From positions 6,597,501 to 6,661,500 of the forward strand of contig NZ_JALRMO010000001.1 in assembly GCF_023276405.1 (NCBI RefSeq): DNA of 64,000 bases, given 5' to 3'. Both the position numbers and the translations under genes were made by a program. Numbering within the stretch: position 1 is the first letter of the stretch; each line of letters opens with the position of its first letter. This document shows positions 35,723 through 44,640 of this stretch, piece by piece. The stretch comes from Paenibacillus hamazuiensis (GTDB taxonomy: Bacteria; Bacillota; Bacilli; Paenibacillales; NBRC-103111). Below the pieces are notes generated by a model, which saw only the letters and a program-made list of their open reading frames with translations, did no database searches and was not told the origin of the DNA.

Positions 35723-38056
35723 ATGCTTGCAGGAAGCAAAAAAATAAGAGAGATTCCCAGATATATGAAGCTTCTCCTGGCATTCAGCCTGCTGATCGGG
35801 GCCATCCCCGTGCTGGCTTTAGGCTTGTTTTCCTATTATATTGCGGCGGGAGACGCAGAGCAAAAGACGAAGGAAAGCCACATGCAGCTTCTTTCGCAGA
35901 CGCAAATGCGCATCGAGCAGTCCATGAAGACGCTTGAGCTGACGGCTATTCAGTTTGCGAACTCCCAGCTGGTCACCTCGTCGCTGAGTGAAACGATCGA
36001 CGTGACGGACCTGACCCGAATCCGAAACCTTTATACGGGTCTTTATAATCTGCAAACGCTTCCCGGAATTAACGAGGGTTATTTGGTCGACCTGCAGCAC
36101 GACTGGCTGATGAGCTTTACCTCCGTTATTCCTTTGAGCGGGCATCCGCTGCATGACGATCTTGCGGCATATGCCAAGCGGCCGAACAATATGTTTTGGG
36201 ATACCGGATACGCGCCGCCGACCGGCGGCGGCGACGGGAGCAGCAACCGGAGTGAAACGATTCGCATGGTGCAGAAGCTGCCGATTTTGCCCTTCACCCA
36301 GCAGCCCCGGGGATTTCTGATCATCGAGATGCTGAAGACGCAGTTCCGGACGCTGATTGCCGGCAGTACGGAGCAGCTCGGTCGCATGTATATTTTGGAC
36401 CGGGATGGGGTCGATTTTTTGGCGAAGAGCGATCAGGAGGTCGTTCCTTTTAATCCGATGAATGCGCTTATTTCCGAGCGGATTCGGCAGGTCGGCGAAA
36501 CTTCGGGATTTCTGCACGGCAAGGTAAGCGACAAAGACATGGTCTTTTCTTACGTGCATTCGCCATACAACGGCTGGACTTACGTATATGCCATTTCGCT
36601 GGAGGAGATGACGCGGCAAACCCGCAAAATCGCCGTCGGCACCGTCGTGGCCTGCAGCGTCGTTTTCCTCGTCGTCGGCCTGCTTGCCTGGATCATCAGC
36701 AACCGGATGTACTCCCCCATACGGCGTCTGAACGAGATGACTCAAGCCGTATCGGTCGGCGTATCCGGCGGCAAGGATGAATTTTCCTCGCTGGAGGAAC
36801 GGTTCCGCACGCTTTTCAGCGCCGGGCAGCAAATGAAGCAGCAGATGCAGGATCAATTTTCGCAGCTGAAGGAATTTCTGATGCTGAAGCTGTTTGCCGG
36901 GCAGCTGTCCGAAAGCGGTTTCGCCCATCGCAGCAAGCTGTACGGCTTCCCTACCGAATGGAGCCGCCTCGCCGTGCTGACGCTGCAAATCGATACGCTG
37001 CAGGACACGCGCTATCGCAGTCACGACCGGGAGCTGCTGCTGTTCGCGATTCATAACATCGCCTCGGAGCTGATTCCCGCTCATCTGAGGTTCAGCCCCG
37101 TGCTGCTCAACCAGTATCAGGTGACGCTCGTAAAAAGCGACCTGACAAGCGAGGTCGAGCTTAAGGAATATTATTACGGCATTGCCGAGCTGATCAAGAC
37201 GAAGGTGCAGGAATTTTTGCAGGTCAGCGTCAGCATCGGCATCAGCCGCCCGTTTACCCGCACGTCCGATGCGGTGCTGGCTTACAATGAAAGCCTGGAA
37301 GCGCTGAAAAGCCGGATTTACCTCGGTCACGGAATGATTTTGCATTATGAGGACGCGCAGGCGGGCCTTAGCGAGATGGCCGCCGCCGCCTACACGCAGC
37401 TCAAATGGACGGAAGACCAGCTCGTACAGGCGCTGAAGCTCGGAGGCACGGAGAAAGCGATTCCTTGGCTCGATACCTATATCTCGGAACTGACGGCGCG
37501 CAATGTGAGCATTAACGAATACCCGGTTTTGATGATGCAGCTCGTCTCGCGGCTGTACCAGATCGTACAGGAGAAAGGCGGCACGGTCCATCACGTCCTG
37601 GGAGAGAGCGCCTCATACTCCGAGCTGATGAAGCTGAACACGCTCGAGGATATCGCGGACTGGTTCAAGCGCGATTTGCTGGAGCCGATCGGCGCTTATT
37701 TAAACCGGCAGGCGGAATCTCAGTACGTAAGCATCGCCAACAAGGTCATCCAGCTGGTCGAAGAGAGATACAATCAGGACATTACGCTGGAGGGCTGCGC
37801 CGCGGAGCTGAACTTCCATCCGGTCTACTTAAGCCGCGTGTTCAAGAAGGAAACCGGCATGACCTTCAGCGAATACGTTTCGGAATACCGGATGAGGCTC
37901 GCCAAGGAATGGCTGGAGACAACGACGATGAAAATTTCGGACATTTCGGACAAGCTGAATTACTCGAATACGACCGCTTTCATCCGCATTTTCCGCAAGG
38001 TCGTCGGCATGACGCCGGGACAGTATCGGGAACGAAACGGTCAGCATGAAGTGTGA
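35723..38056 (+). CDS. Membrane-bound AraC-family regulator (sensor type)
   Basis: 777 residues of the large Paenibacillus AraC type: a transmembrane helix (about 16-38), an extracellular Cache-like sensor (about 40-300), a second helix (about 310-332), a HAMP-like and GGDEF-like linker without the catalytic motif, and a C-terminal double HTH (about 680-770) with ISDISDKLNYSNTTAFIRIF. ATG 35723 follows AGAGGGG. It stands just upstream of an ABC importer operon, so it probably senses an extracellular oligosaccharide or binding protein and activates that operon. Confidence 0.92.
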   Translation: MLAGSKKIREIPRYMKLLLAFSLLIGAIPVLALGLFSYYIAAGDAEQKTKESHMQLLSQTQMRIEQSMKTLELTAIQFANSQLVTSSLSETIDVTDLTRIRNLYTGLYNLQTLPGINEGYLVDLQHDWLMSFTSVIPLSGHPLHDDLAAYAKRPNNMFWDTGYAPPTGGGDGSSNRSETIRMVQKLPILPFTQQPRGFLIIEMLKTQFRTLIAGSTEQLGRMYILDRDGVDFLAKSDQEVVPFNPMNALISERIRQVGETSGFLHGKVSDKDMVFSYVHSPYNGWTYVYAISLEEMTRQTRKIAVGTVVACSVVFLVVGLLAWIISNRMYSPIRRLNEMTQAVSVGVSGGKDEFSSLEERFRTLFSAGQQMKQQMQDQFSQLKEFLMLKLFAGQLSESGFAHRSKLYGFPTEWSRLAVLTLQIDTLQDTRYRSHDRELLLFAIHNIASELIPAHLRFSPVLLNQYQVTLVKSDLTSEVELKEYYYGIAELIKTKVQEFLQVSVSIGISRPFTRTSDAVLAYNESLEALKSRIYLGHGMILHYEDAQAGLSEMAAAAYTQLKWTEDQLVQALKLGGTEKAIPWLDTYISELTARNVSINEYPVLMMQLVSRLYQIVQEKGGTVHHVLGESASYSELMKLNTLEDIADWFKRDLLEPIGAYLNRQAESQYVSIANKVIQLVEERYNQDITLEGCAAELNFHPVYLSRVFKKETGMTFSEYVSEYRMRLAKEWLETTTMKISDISDKLNYSNTTAFIRIFRKVVGMTPGQYRERNGQHEV

Positions 38057-38076
38057 TTCCCCAAAGAGCTTCGAAT

Positions 38077-38131
38077 AGCCTCCGTTTGGGCAGGAAAGAC
38101 GCCGTCTTTCCGCTTAAACGGAGGCTTTTTT
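38077..38131 (+). terminator. Intrinsic terminator after the AraC regulator
   Basis: The outer arms AGCCTCCGTTT and AAACGGAGGCT, with the inner stem GGAAAGA / TCTTTCC, are followed by six T residues. The 200 bp between it and the permease should hold the importer promoter; no convincing boxes were found. Confidence 0.9.
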
Positions 38132-38331
38132 CGCAGATTTACCGGAACGTTGCTTTCGGTATATGCAAGGTTGCATTCGGTTAACTCCGCCCGCTCAGGC
38201 ATTGCAGTTCCGGCAAGCATCCGGTGTTCGCAGCAAGAAGTTACATCCGGTCAATAGCATGTTTCCACACCTTCATTGATAATGAAACCATGCAGCGAAG
38301 ATGATGTGAGACAATGAAAGGAGGCTGCGCG

Positions 38332-39285
38332 GTGAATACCCAAGCGAATGCCGAAATCCGCACGAAAGAAAGCGCATACAAGCTTAGGTGGTTGAAGGAA
38401 TTGGCGAAGGATCGCTGGCTTTACTTAATGGCTTTGCCGGGACTCGCGTATTTTTTGATTTTTAAATATGTTCCGATGTACGGCATCATTATGGCCTTCC
38501 AAGATTTCAAGCCGCATCTCGGCTTTTTGAACAGCCCTTGGGCGGGGCTTAAGCATTTCGAGCGCTTTTTTGGCGAGGACCAGTTTTGGATGCTGTTCCG
38601 CAACACGTTCCTGCTCGCGATTTACAATCTGATCTTTTTCTTCCCGCTGCCGATCGTTTTGGCGCTCATGCTTAATGAGGTTCGAAGAGAGCGGTTCAAG
38701 CGGTTTGTGCAAACGCTCGTCTACATTCCGCACTTTGTTTCGTGGGTCGTTGTCGTCGGTATTTTCTACATTTTGTTCACCACCGAAGGCGGGGCGGTCA
38801 ACGAGCTGCTCTTCAAGTTTACCGGGCAGAAAATTCCGTTTTTGCTTGAGCCGGAATGGTTCCGGACGATGATCGTCACACAGTCCATATGGAAGGAAGT
38901 CGGCTGGGGAACGATCATTTTCCTCGCGGCGCTGGCCGGGGTCGATCTGCAGCTCTATGAAGCGGCCCGTATGGACGGAGCCGGCCGCTGGCGGCAATTG
39001 TGGCACATCACCCTGCCCGCCATCCGCAGCACGATCGTCATTTTGCTGATTCTTCGCCTTGGCAATTTCCTCGATTCGGGATTCGAGCATATCTTCCTCA
39101 TGCTCACGTCGACGAACCGGGAGGTCGGCGAAGTATTCGACACGTACGTGTACGTCAAGGGGCTGACGCAAGGGCAATACAGCTACAGCGCGGCGGTTGG
39201 CCTGTTTAAATCGGTTGTCGGATTGCTGCTTGTGCTTGTCGCCAACTGGATGGCCAAGCGCTTTGGCGAAGAAGGCGTATACTAA
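38332..39285 (+). CDS. ABC importer permease, LplB type
   Basis: 317-residue inner-membrane permease with six helices and the EAA loop EAARMDGAGRWRQLWHITLPA (about 205-225) that docks the ATPase. The family takes up oligosaccharides or related compounds in Paenibacillus. The start is GTG 38332 with GGAGG seven bases upstream; ATG 38314 overlaps that site and lacks its own. No ATPase gene is in the operon, as is common for this group, which shares an MsmX-like ATPase. Confidence 0.92.
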   Translation: MNTQANAEIRTKESAYKLRWLKELAKDRWLYLMALPGLAYFLIFKYVPMYGIIMAFQDFKPHLGFLNSPWAGLKHFERFFGEDQFWMLFRNTFLLAIYNLIFFFPLPIVLALMLNEVRRERFKRFVQTLVYIPHFVSWVVVVGIFYILFTTEGGAVNELLFKFTGQKIPFLLEPEWFRTMIVTQSIWKEVGWGTIIFLAALAGVDLQLYEAARMDGAGRWRQLWHITLPAIRSTIVILLILRLGNFLDSGFEHIFLMLTSTNREVGEVFDTYVYVKGLTQGQYSYSAAVGLFKSVVGLLLVLVANWMAKRFGEEGVY

Positions 39286-39311
39286 CCCTCTGCAGAAAGG
39301 AAAATCGACCC

Positions 39312-40184
39312 ATGACCTACGATAAAACATGGAGCAACCGCATTTTCGACGGTGTCAATTATACCCTCCTGACGTTGATCGGGCTTGTCTGCATCATCCC
39401 GTTTATTTATGTGCTGGCGGTTTCCTTCACGGCCCCGCATATCGTTGCGCAAGGCGGCTTCATTTTGTACCCGAAGGAAATTTCGCTCTCCGCATACAAG
39501 TACATTTTTTCCACGAATACGCTCGTCCGGAGCTTGGGTGTGTCCGTTTACGTCACGGTGGTCGGGACGCTGATCAATCTGGTATTCACGTCGCTGCTCG
39601 CCTACCCTCTCTCCCGGCCTCATTTGAAAGGGCGCAGCTTAATGCTGCTGGCCGTGCTCTTTACGATGCTGTTTAACGGCGGACTCATTCCGACGTATTA
39701 TGTGGTCAAGTCGCTTGGCATGATCGACTCGCTCTGGTCGCTTATGATCCCGTCGGCGATCAGCGCCTTTAACCTGATCGTGCTCAAAAACTTTTTCCAG
39801 CAAATTCCCGACGGTTTGGAGGACTCTGCAAAAATCGACGGTTGCAACGACCTCGGCATCTTGTTCCGCATCGTTATCCCGCTGTCGCTGCCGGCGATCG
39901 CCACCTTCGGACTGTTCTACGCGGTCGACCATTGGAACAAGTTTTTCAGCGCCGTCATGTACATCAACACCAACACCAAATGGCCGATTCAGGTCGTGCT
40001 GCGGGAAATCGTCATCAACGCCAGCAGCCGCATCGGGGATACGAACATCGAGGAGATGAACATTCAGCCGCTGACGATCAAAATGGCGGTTATCGTCTTC
40101 GCCACACTGCCGATTATCGCCGTTTATCCGTTCCTGCAGAAGCATTTTGCGAAAGGCGTTATGCTGGGTTCGGTAAAAGGATAA
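39312..40184 (+). CDS. ABC importer permease, YtcP/LplC type
   Basis: 290-residue second permease with six helices and the EAA-like loop SAKIDGCNDLGILFRIVIPLSLPA (about 176-199). It starts at ATG 39312 with AGAAAGG upstream, 26 bp after the first permease. It forms a heterodimer channel with it. Confidence 0.93.
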   Translation: MTYDKTWSNRIFDGVNYTLLTLIGLVCIIPFIYVLAVSFTAPHIVAQGGFILYPKEISLSAYKYIFSTNTLVRSLGVSVYVTVVGTLINLVFTSLLAYPLSRPHLKGRSLMLLAVLFTMLFNGGLIPTYYVVKSLGMIDSLWSLMIPSAISAFNLIVLKNFFQQIPDGLEDSAKIDGCNDLGILFRIVIPLSLPAIATFGLFYAVDHWNKFFSAVMYINTNTKWPIQVVLREIVINASSRIGDTNIEEMNIQPLTIKMAVIVFATLPIIAVYPFLQKHFAKGVMLGSVKG

Positions 40185-40216
40185 ATATACTTACATTCCG
40201 GGGAGGTCCATATTTC

Positions 40217-41746
40217 ATGAAAAGAAACAATAAACTTGCTTTAGTCAGCGCAGCGGTCGCCAGCACCATGTTGGTATCGGTCGCCTGCAGCAGCGGAGGA
40301 GAAGCGCCATCTGCCGGCAAACAAGCTGCCGCACCGGAGGATACATCGCCGCTTAACCTGAACATCGCCATTACCCAGGTGGGCGACATTCCCGCCAAAG
40401 GCAATGCCGTGGAGCAGGCTATCGAGAAATATACAAACACGAAGCTCGATTTTCAGTGGATTCCTTCGTCCGCCTATAACGATAAAATCAACGTGATGCT
40501 CGCCTCCAACGAGATGCCGAAGCTGCTTAAGGTGAACCAGGGGCCTACGGTTACGAATGCGATCGAATCCCAGCTGTTCTGGGAAATCGGCCCGTACCTG
40601 AAGGACTACAAAAACCTGAACGCGCAAAACAAGCAGTTTTACGAAAACATCGCGGTGGAAGGCAAAATTTATGGCGTGCCGCTGTATCGCAATATGGGCC
40701 GCGGAGCGAACGTTTACCGCAAGGATTGGATGGACAATTTGAAACTGGCCTATCCGAAGACGCTCGACGAATGGTACAACGTGCTCAAGGCGCTCACGCT
40801 GAACGATCCGGACAAAAACGGGAAAAACGATACGTATGGCATGGTGCTTCACAAAACGTACAACCAGGGCTCCGCTTCGATTCCGACCCGTTTTGCCGTT
40901 ATGATGGGCGGCATCAACAAATGGGGCGTAGACAAAGACGGCAACTTTACGCCGGAGTACATGACACCGGAATTTTTCGATGTGCTGAAATTGTTCCGCC
41001 GTCTGTACGCGGAAAACCTGATCAACCAGGACTTCGCCGTGCTTGACGCGACGGAAGCGGAAAAAATGATGGATACCGGCCGCGCCGGCATGCGTTTCGG
41101 CGTAGCGACCAACGGCAAGAGCCAGCAGGACCGCTTGAACAAAACGAATCCGAACGCGGTCGTCGATGTCGCCAGCTTCGAAGGGCCTAAAGGCATTCGC
41201 ATCGCTTCGGAAAACGGCAACAACGGCTTCCTCGTCATTCCGAAATCGTCGGTGAAAACCGAAGCGGAAATGAAACGGGTGCTCGGATTCCTCGACAAGC
41301 TGATGGATCCGCAAATGTCGACGCTGCTGCTGCGCGGTATCGAAGGCACTCATTTCGGCAATACGGCCGACGGCCGAACCGAATTTGTCGGCGACGGCTT
41401 CAACATCTTCCAGCGCGAAGTGAAGCCGTACCGGGATAACCTGACCGTGCTCGAAGGCTACAATGTGAAGCCGCTCAAGGACGTGCCGATCGGCGAAAAA
41501 GGCACGAAGATGGAATCCGACGGCATCCAATATATCGTCTCCAACCCGGCGCTCAGCCTGAAATCGCAAACATTCTCCGAACGCGGCCAAGAGCTCGATC
41601 AAATGATGATGGATGCGCAGACGAAATTCATCATGGGCAAAATCGACGAAGCCGGCTGGCAGGAAGAGATCAACAAGTGGAAAAAAGCCGGCGGCGACAA
41701 GCTGATTGCCGAATATAAAGCTGCCTATTTAAAAATGAAAAAATAG
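40217..41746 (+). CDS. Extracellular solute-binding lipoprotein
   Basis: 509 residues. A signal peptide ends in the lipobox SVACSS (Cys about 21), so the protein is anchored to the outside of the membrane. The body is a type-1 extracellular binding protein for sugars of the LplA/YtcQ type, with GKIYGVPLYRN and DPDKNGKNDTYG, the calcium-loop-like motif typical of this group. ATG 40217 follows GGGGAGG. It completes a regulator-permease-permease-binding protein operon. Confidence 0.93.
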   Translation: MKRNNKLALVSAAVASTMLVSVACSSGGEAPSAGKQAAAPEDTSPLNLNIAITQVGDIPAKGNAVEQAIEKYTNTKLDFQWIPSSAYNDKINVMLASNEMPKLLKVNQGPTVTNAIESQLFWEIGPYLKDYKNLNAQNKQFYENIAVEGKIYGVPLYRNMGRGANVYRKDWMDNLKLAYPKTLDEWYNVLKALTLNDPDKNGKNDTYGMVLHKTYNQGSASIPTRFAVMMGGINKWGVDKDGNFTPEYMTPEFFDVLKLFRRLYAENLINQDFAVLDATEAEKMMDTGRAGMRFGVATNGKSQQDRLNKTNPNAVVDVASFEGPKGIRIASENGNNGFLVIPKSSVKTEAEMKRVLGFLDKLMDPQMSTLLLRGIEGTHFGNTADGRTEFVGDGFNIFQREVKPYRDNLTVLEGYNVKPLKDVPIGEKGTKMESDGIQYIVSNPALSLKSQTFSERGQELDQMMMDAQTKFIMGKIDEAGWQEEINKWKKAGGDKLIAEYKAAYLKMKK

Positions 41747-42103
41747 GAGCCTCCCCCCTAAATCCCCCCATCGGGGGGACCCCAGGCGCTCAGGCGCTCA
41801 GGCGCCCTGGACCCGCCCGCAGTGCGGGAGTGCTCGCTTCTAAGTCGCGTTTGTCCGGCATGGATTTTTAACCTTCGGGTAAAAAATCCTTTGCCGGACA
41901 CGCTTCACTTTAGGCGTGATGCTATCGGAGGAGATACGTGCCTCGTGCCCGCGTCTGCCCGGCACATTTCGGCTGGCGCCGAAATGGTGCCTGGCACGCT
42001 CCACTTCATAGCATCTGCCAACAAAAAGAGGGTTCTCCGGCCGAGAGCCCTCCTTCTTTTTGTTATGCGAGCATATTTCCAAACCTTGATTACGGTACAT
42101 CAC
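41747..42103. other. Gene-free region after the importer operon
   Basis: About 357 bp. It contains a CCCCCCATCGGGGGG palindrome, three direct copies of CAGGCGC(T) near 41786-41808, a hairpin CATTTCGGC / GCCGAAATGG near 41970, and the terminator listed separately. No gene is seen. Confidence 0.5.
42023..42061. terminator. Bidirectional terminator between convergent genes
   Basis: AAAAAGAGGG-TCTC / GAGA-CCCTC then TTCTTTTTG; usable for the importer operon (+) and the GGDEF gene (-). Confidence 0.75.
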
Positions 42104-43756
42104 TCACCCATATTTCTCCTTCACGACTTTGTTTTTCCCCGTTCTTTTCGCCACGTACAAACAGGCGTCGCTATCCGCGAACAGCTGCTCCTTGCCTCTG
42201 GACTCGGAATAGCTTTGCACGCCGGCGCTGATTGTCACGGACAAGCCGCCAAGTTCCTCGTGGTTCAGTCCGGCGACGGCCACGCGAATTCGCTCCAGAA
42301 TCTCGCAAACGCTTTGCATGCTTTTTCTCGTAAAGATCACGGCGAACTCTTCCCCGCCGTAGCGGGCTACGAAATCGTCGGGGTCGGCTACACTTTGAAG
42401 CGTTTTCGCGACCCTTTCCAAAATAAGATCGCCGATCGGATGACCGTACGTATCGTTGACCTGTTTGAAATTATCGATATCTATAACGGCCAGATGGATC
42501 GGAAAGTAGCTCTTGCGCCTTTCCTCTATAACCCGGTCGAGCTGCTCCTGAAAGGAAAGCTTGTTGTACAGCTTGGTGAGCGCATCCGTTCGGGACAACC
42601 GGCTTAATCCCGTATTTTCCTCCGCCAGCTTCGCAAGCTGCTCCATCATATGGTTGAAGCTTTGCCCCAGCTGTCCGATCTCGTCTTCGGTCGTGATCTG
42701 CATACGAACCGACAAGTCGCCCCGCTCCCCTTCCTTCATCAGGTTGCGAAGACCGATCAAAGGAACGATGTACTTCTGAACGATGTAGTACCCTACTCCC
42801 AGCGACAATAGCAATGCCGCAATCGCCATCCACAGCATAAGCCAAAAAATAACACGGCTTTTTCCCGTCAACCCTGAAACGGGGATCACTCCAAAAACCG
42901 TCCATCCGGTAACGGCGGACCGGGCATATACGACAAGCTGCTCTTCTCCTTGCGAATCCGTCATAAAATATTTGCCCTGCATCGATTCAAATACGGAGGG
43001 TTGTATCGGCGCCGGAAACGGCTTACCTATCATGCCCTCCTCGGAGGATAACATCACTGTGCCGGCCGGGTTTACGATATAGGTTTTGCCGAGCGAACCT
43101 GCAAAAGGCTGCAAAAGAGCGTCCCTTGCCGACTCCGTTTCGATGCGAATAAATTCGACGGCCATCGGCTTAAATGCGGTTCGGTCCATGACCAACCGCG
43201 ATAAACTGAGTACGGGCTCCCCGGATGAGCCATCGATGTCCACCGTATTCAGCCAAACGGCTTTGCCCGATGTTTCGACAACTTGACGGAACCAGGTTTC
43301 CCCGCTCACGTCATCATTTTCGTGTTCCCAGAATCCCAACCCTACACCGCCGACGTATTTTCCTTTCAAATTATATAAAGCCGCACCAGACAGCTCTTTG
43401 TAAGTATATAACGATCGTTCAAGCCAGTCCTTTGTCTGGATGCTGAAGTAAGCGGGATTGTTCGAATCGAAGGAGTCTTTGCCGCTTTCCGAGACGGCGA
43501 GCGCAAGCTGCGCCGAGCTTTCCTCATAAGATCTGAACTTGATATCGAGCTTTTCGTTCATAAGCAAGATCGTTCGGTAAACGGAGTTTAACATGTTCTC
43601 CTTTAGCACCGATTTCGATACATGATAAGAAGAAAATCCGAGCAGCAGCACAAGAGCGGCCATACCCGCAACAACGATAAGAAACAGCCTTGTGCCGATG
43701 GACTTGGAGGGATTTCGAAAAAGATAGTGCCAAGGGATGGCCGTAACACGTTTCAA
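42104..43756 (-). CDS. Membrane diguanylate cyclase (Cache-HAMP-GGDEF)
   Basis: 550 residues. Transmembrane helices near residues 18-40 and 300-325 bracket an extracellular Cache-like sensor; a HAMP domain (about 325-378) and a GGDEF domain (about 390-545) follow. The active site reads RYGGEEF and the metal and base contact region is IDIDNFKQVND, so activity is expected. It makes c-di-GMP from two GTP. TTG 43756, six bases after GGGGAGA, is the favoured start; TTG 43777 is possible. A Spo0A-box match lies upstream. Confidence 0.93.
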   Translation of the reverse strand: MKRVTAIPWHYLFRNPSKSIGTRLFLIVVAGMAALVLLLGFSSYHVSKSVLKENMLNSVYRTILLMNEKLDIKFRSYEESSAQLALAVSESGKDSFDSNNPAYFSIQTKDWLERSLYTYKELSGAALYNLKGKYVGGVGLGFWEHENDDVSGETWFRQVVETSGKAVWLNTVDIDGSSGEPVLSLSRLVMDRTAFKPMAVEFIRIETESARDALLQPFAGSLGKTYIVNPAGTVMLSSEEGMIGKPFPAPIQPSVFESMQGKYFMTDSQGEEQLVVYARSAVTGWTVFGVIPVSGLTGKSRVIFWLMLWMAIAALLLSLGVGYYIVQKYIVPLIGLRNLMKEGERGDLSVRMQITTEDEIGQLGQSFNHMMEQLAKLAEENTGLSRLSRTDALTKLYNKLSFQEQLDRVIEERRKSYFPIHLAVIDIDNFKQVNDTYGHPIGDLILERVAKTLQSVADPDDFVARYGGEEFAVIFTRKSMQSVCEILERIRVAVAGLNHEELGGLSVTISAGVQSYSESRGKEQLFADSDACLYVAKRTGKNKVVKEKYG

Positions 43757-43800
43757 TGGTGATCTCCCCGAAAGCAAATTGAAAAACGTAACCTCATCAT

Positions 43801-43837
43801 ATCATAAAAACGACTAGAAAAGTCGATTATTGTCGAA
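43801..43837 (-). promoter_or_regulatory. Candidate Spo0A-controlled promoter of the diguanylate cyclase
   Basis: On the minus strand the -10 box TATGAT (43801-43806) has a poor -35 region (TAATCG at 17 bp). Directly upstream lies a perfect match to the Spo0A box (TGTCGAA on the plus strand, 43831-43837). Activated Spo0A promoters often have this layout. No binding evidence. Confidence 0.45.
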
Positions 43838-43877
43838 AAATGACGCATAGTTTTTCGAAAAATCAGCCGTATGCGGC

Positions 43878-43902
43878 AAAAACCCGGGATCGGAATCCCG
43901 GG
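43878..43902 (-). terminator. Intrinsic terminator after the DUF2642 gene
   Basis: Minus strand: CCCGGGATTCCGATCCCGGG followed by TTTTTG. Confidence 0.9.
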
Positions 43903-43907
43903 CCCCA

Positions 43908-44573
43908 TTAGGGAACATGTACGGTTTTTACGTGATCGAAATGCATAAAGACCGATTCTCCGTTTGACGTTACGAGCTCGAGCATGTTGTTTTGCACCGA
44001 CTTTAACTGACCGATTTTGTTCGGGTTTTCCCCCAGATCGATGACAACGAACTCCCCTTCCAGCTTCTTAAGCTGCTGGTCGAACGTGCGGGCGAGCGGA
44101 ATCGGATTCGGATTAAGCGGAAATTTTTCCTGCTTCAAAGCGTACGGCGTCACGTTAGGGTGATACGGAATCAAGTATTTTAAATGATTCATCGATATAA
44201 AGACGGTTCGAAATACCGGCGAATTGAATACGAAATAGTCGTTCATAATGCTCGTTAAATAGCCGTGAATCGTCTGGTTGCCGGTAATGAAAAGCTCGAT
44301 AAACATCCCTCTGGCATTCATCAGGATTTTCCGGTAAGAGATGTCGGACCCGTTTTCAAAAGGCGATTCCGCCACCTCCTCGTCCACTTCGTCCGGATTC
44401 GGATTCAGGCTGATGTACTGCAGATGGACAAGCGGAATATACAGAAACTGCGTCGCATTACGCACAACGAGAATATCGTTGCCGATGTCGACGAGAGTTC
44501 CCTTTACAGGATGCCCCCTTCCCGAAATTTCCAGCTCGACCAGCTTGCCGATAAAAGACTGCATGATTTCCAT
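43908..44573 (-). CDS. CotB/DUF2642-module protein, three repeats
   Basis: 221 residues built from three similar beta-rich modules of about 65-70 residues, each ending in a strand of the pattern hydrophobic-x-x-x-H-(L/V)-(K/Q): LYIPLVHLQ, VFISMNHLK, VFMHFDHVK. The first module resembles DUF2642 (ISGRGHPVKGTLVDIGND). The same module occurs in the CotB-like protein two genes upstream, so both probably belong to the spore surface. ATG 44573 has AGGAGGGG upstream. Last gene of a minus-strand set with the CotB-like and ArsB-like genes. Confidence 0.75.
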   Translation of the reverse strand: MEIMQSFIGKLVELEISGRGHPVKGTLVDIGNDILVVRNATQFLYIPLVHLQYISLNPNPDEVDEEVAESPFENGSDISYRKILMNARGMFIELFITGNQTIHGYLTSIMNDYFVFNSPVFRTVFISMNHLKYLIPYHPNVTPYALKQEKFPLNPNPIPLARTFDQQLKKLEGEFVVIDLGENPNKIGQLKSVQNNMLELVTSNGESVFMHFDHVKTVHVP

Positions 44574-44640
44574 GATCTTCTCCCCTCCTTGAGGCATTTC
44601 TGGATAAAACAACCATTGCGGAAAATAACGTAACGCAAAC

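Noticed and set aside
39842-40216. Upstream extension of the solute-binding protein to 634 codons
   Set aside because: The extension overlaps the permease in another frame; the ATG at 40217 has a strong ribosome binding site and begins a proper lipoprotein signal.
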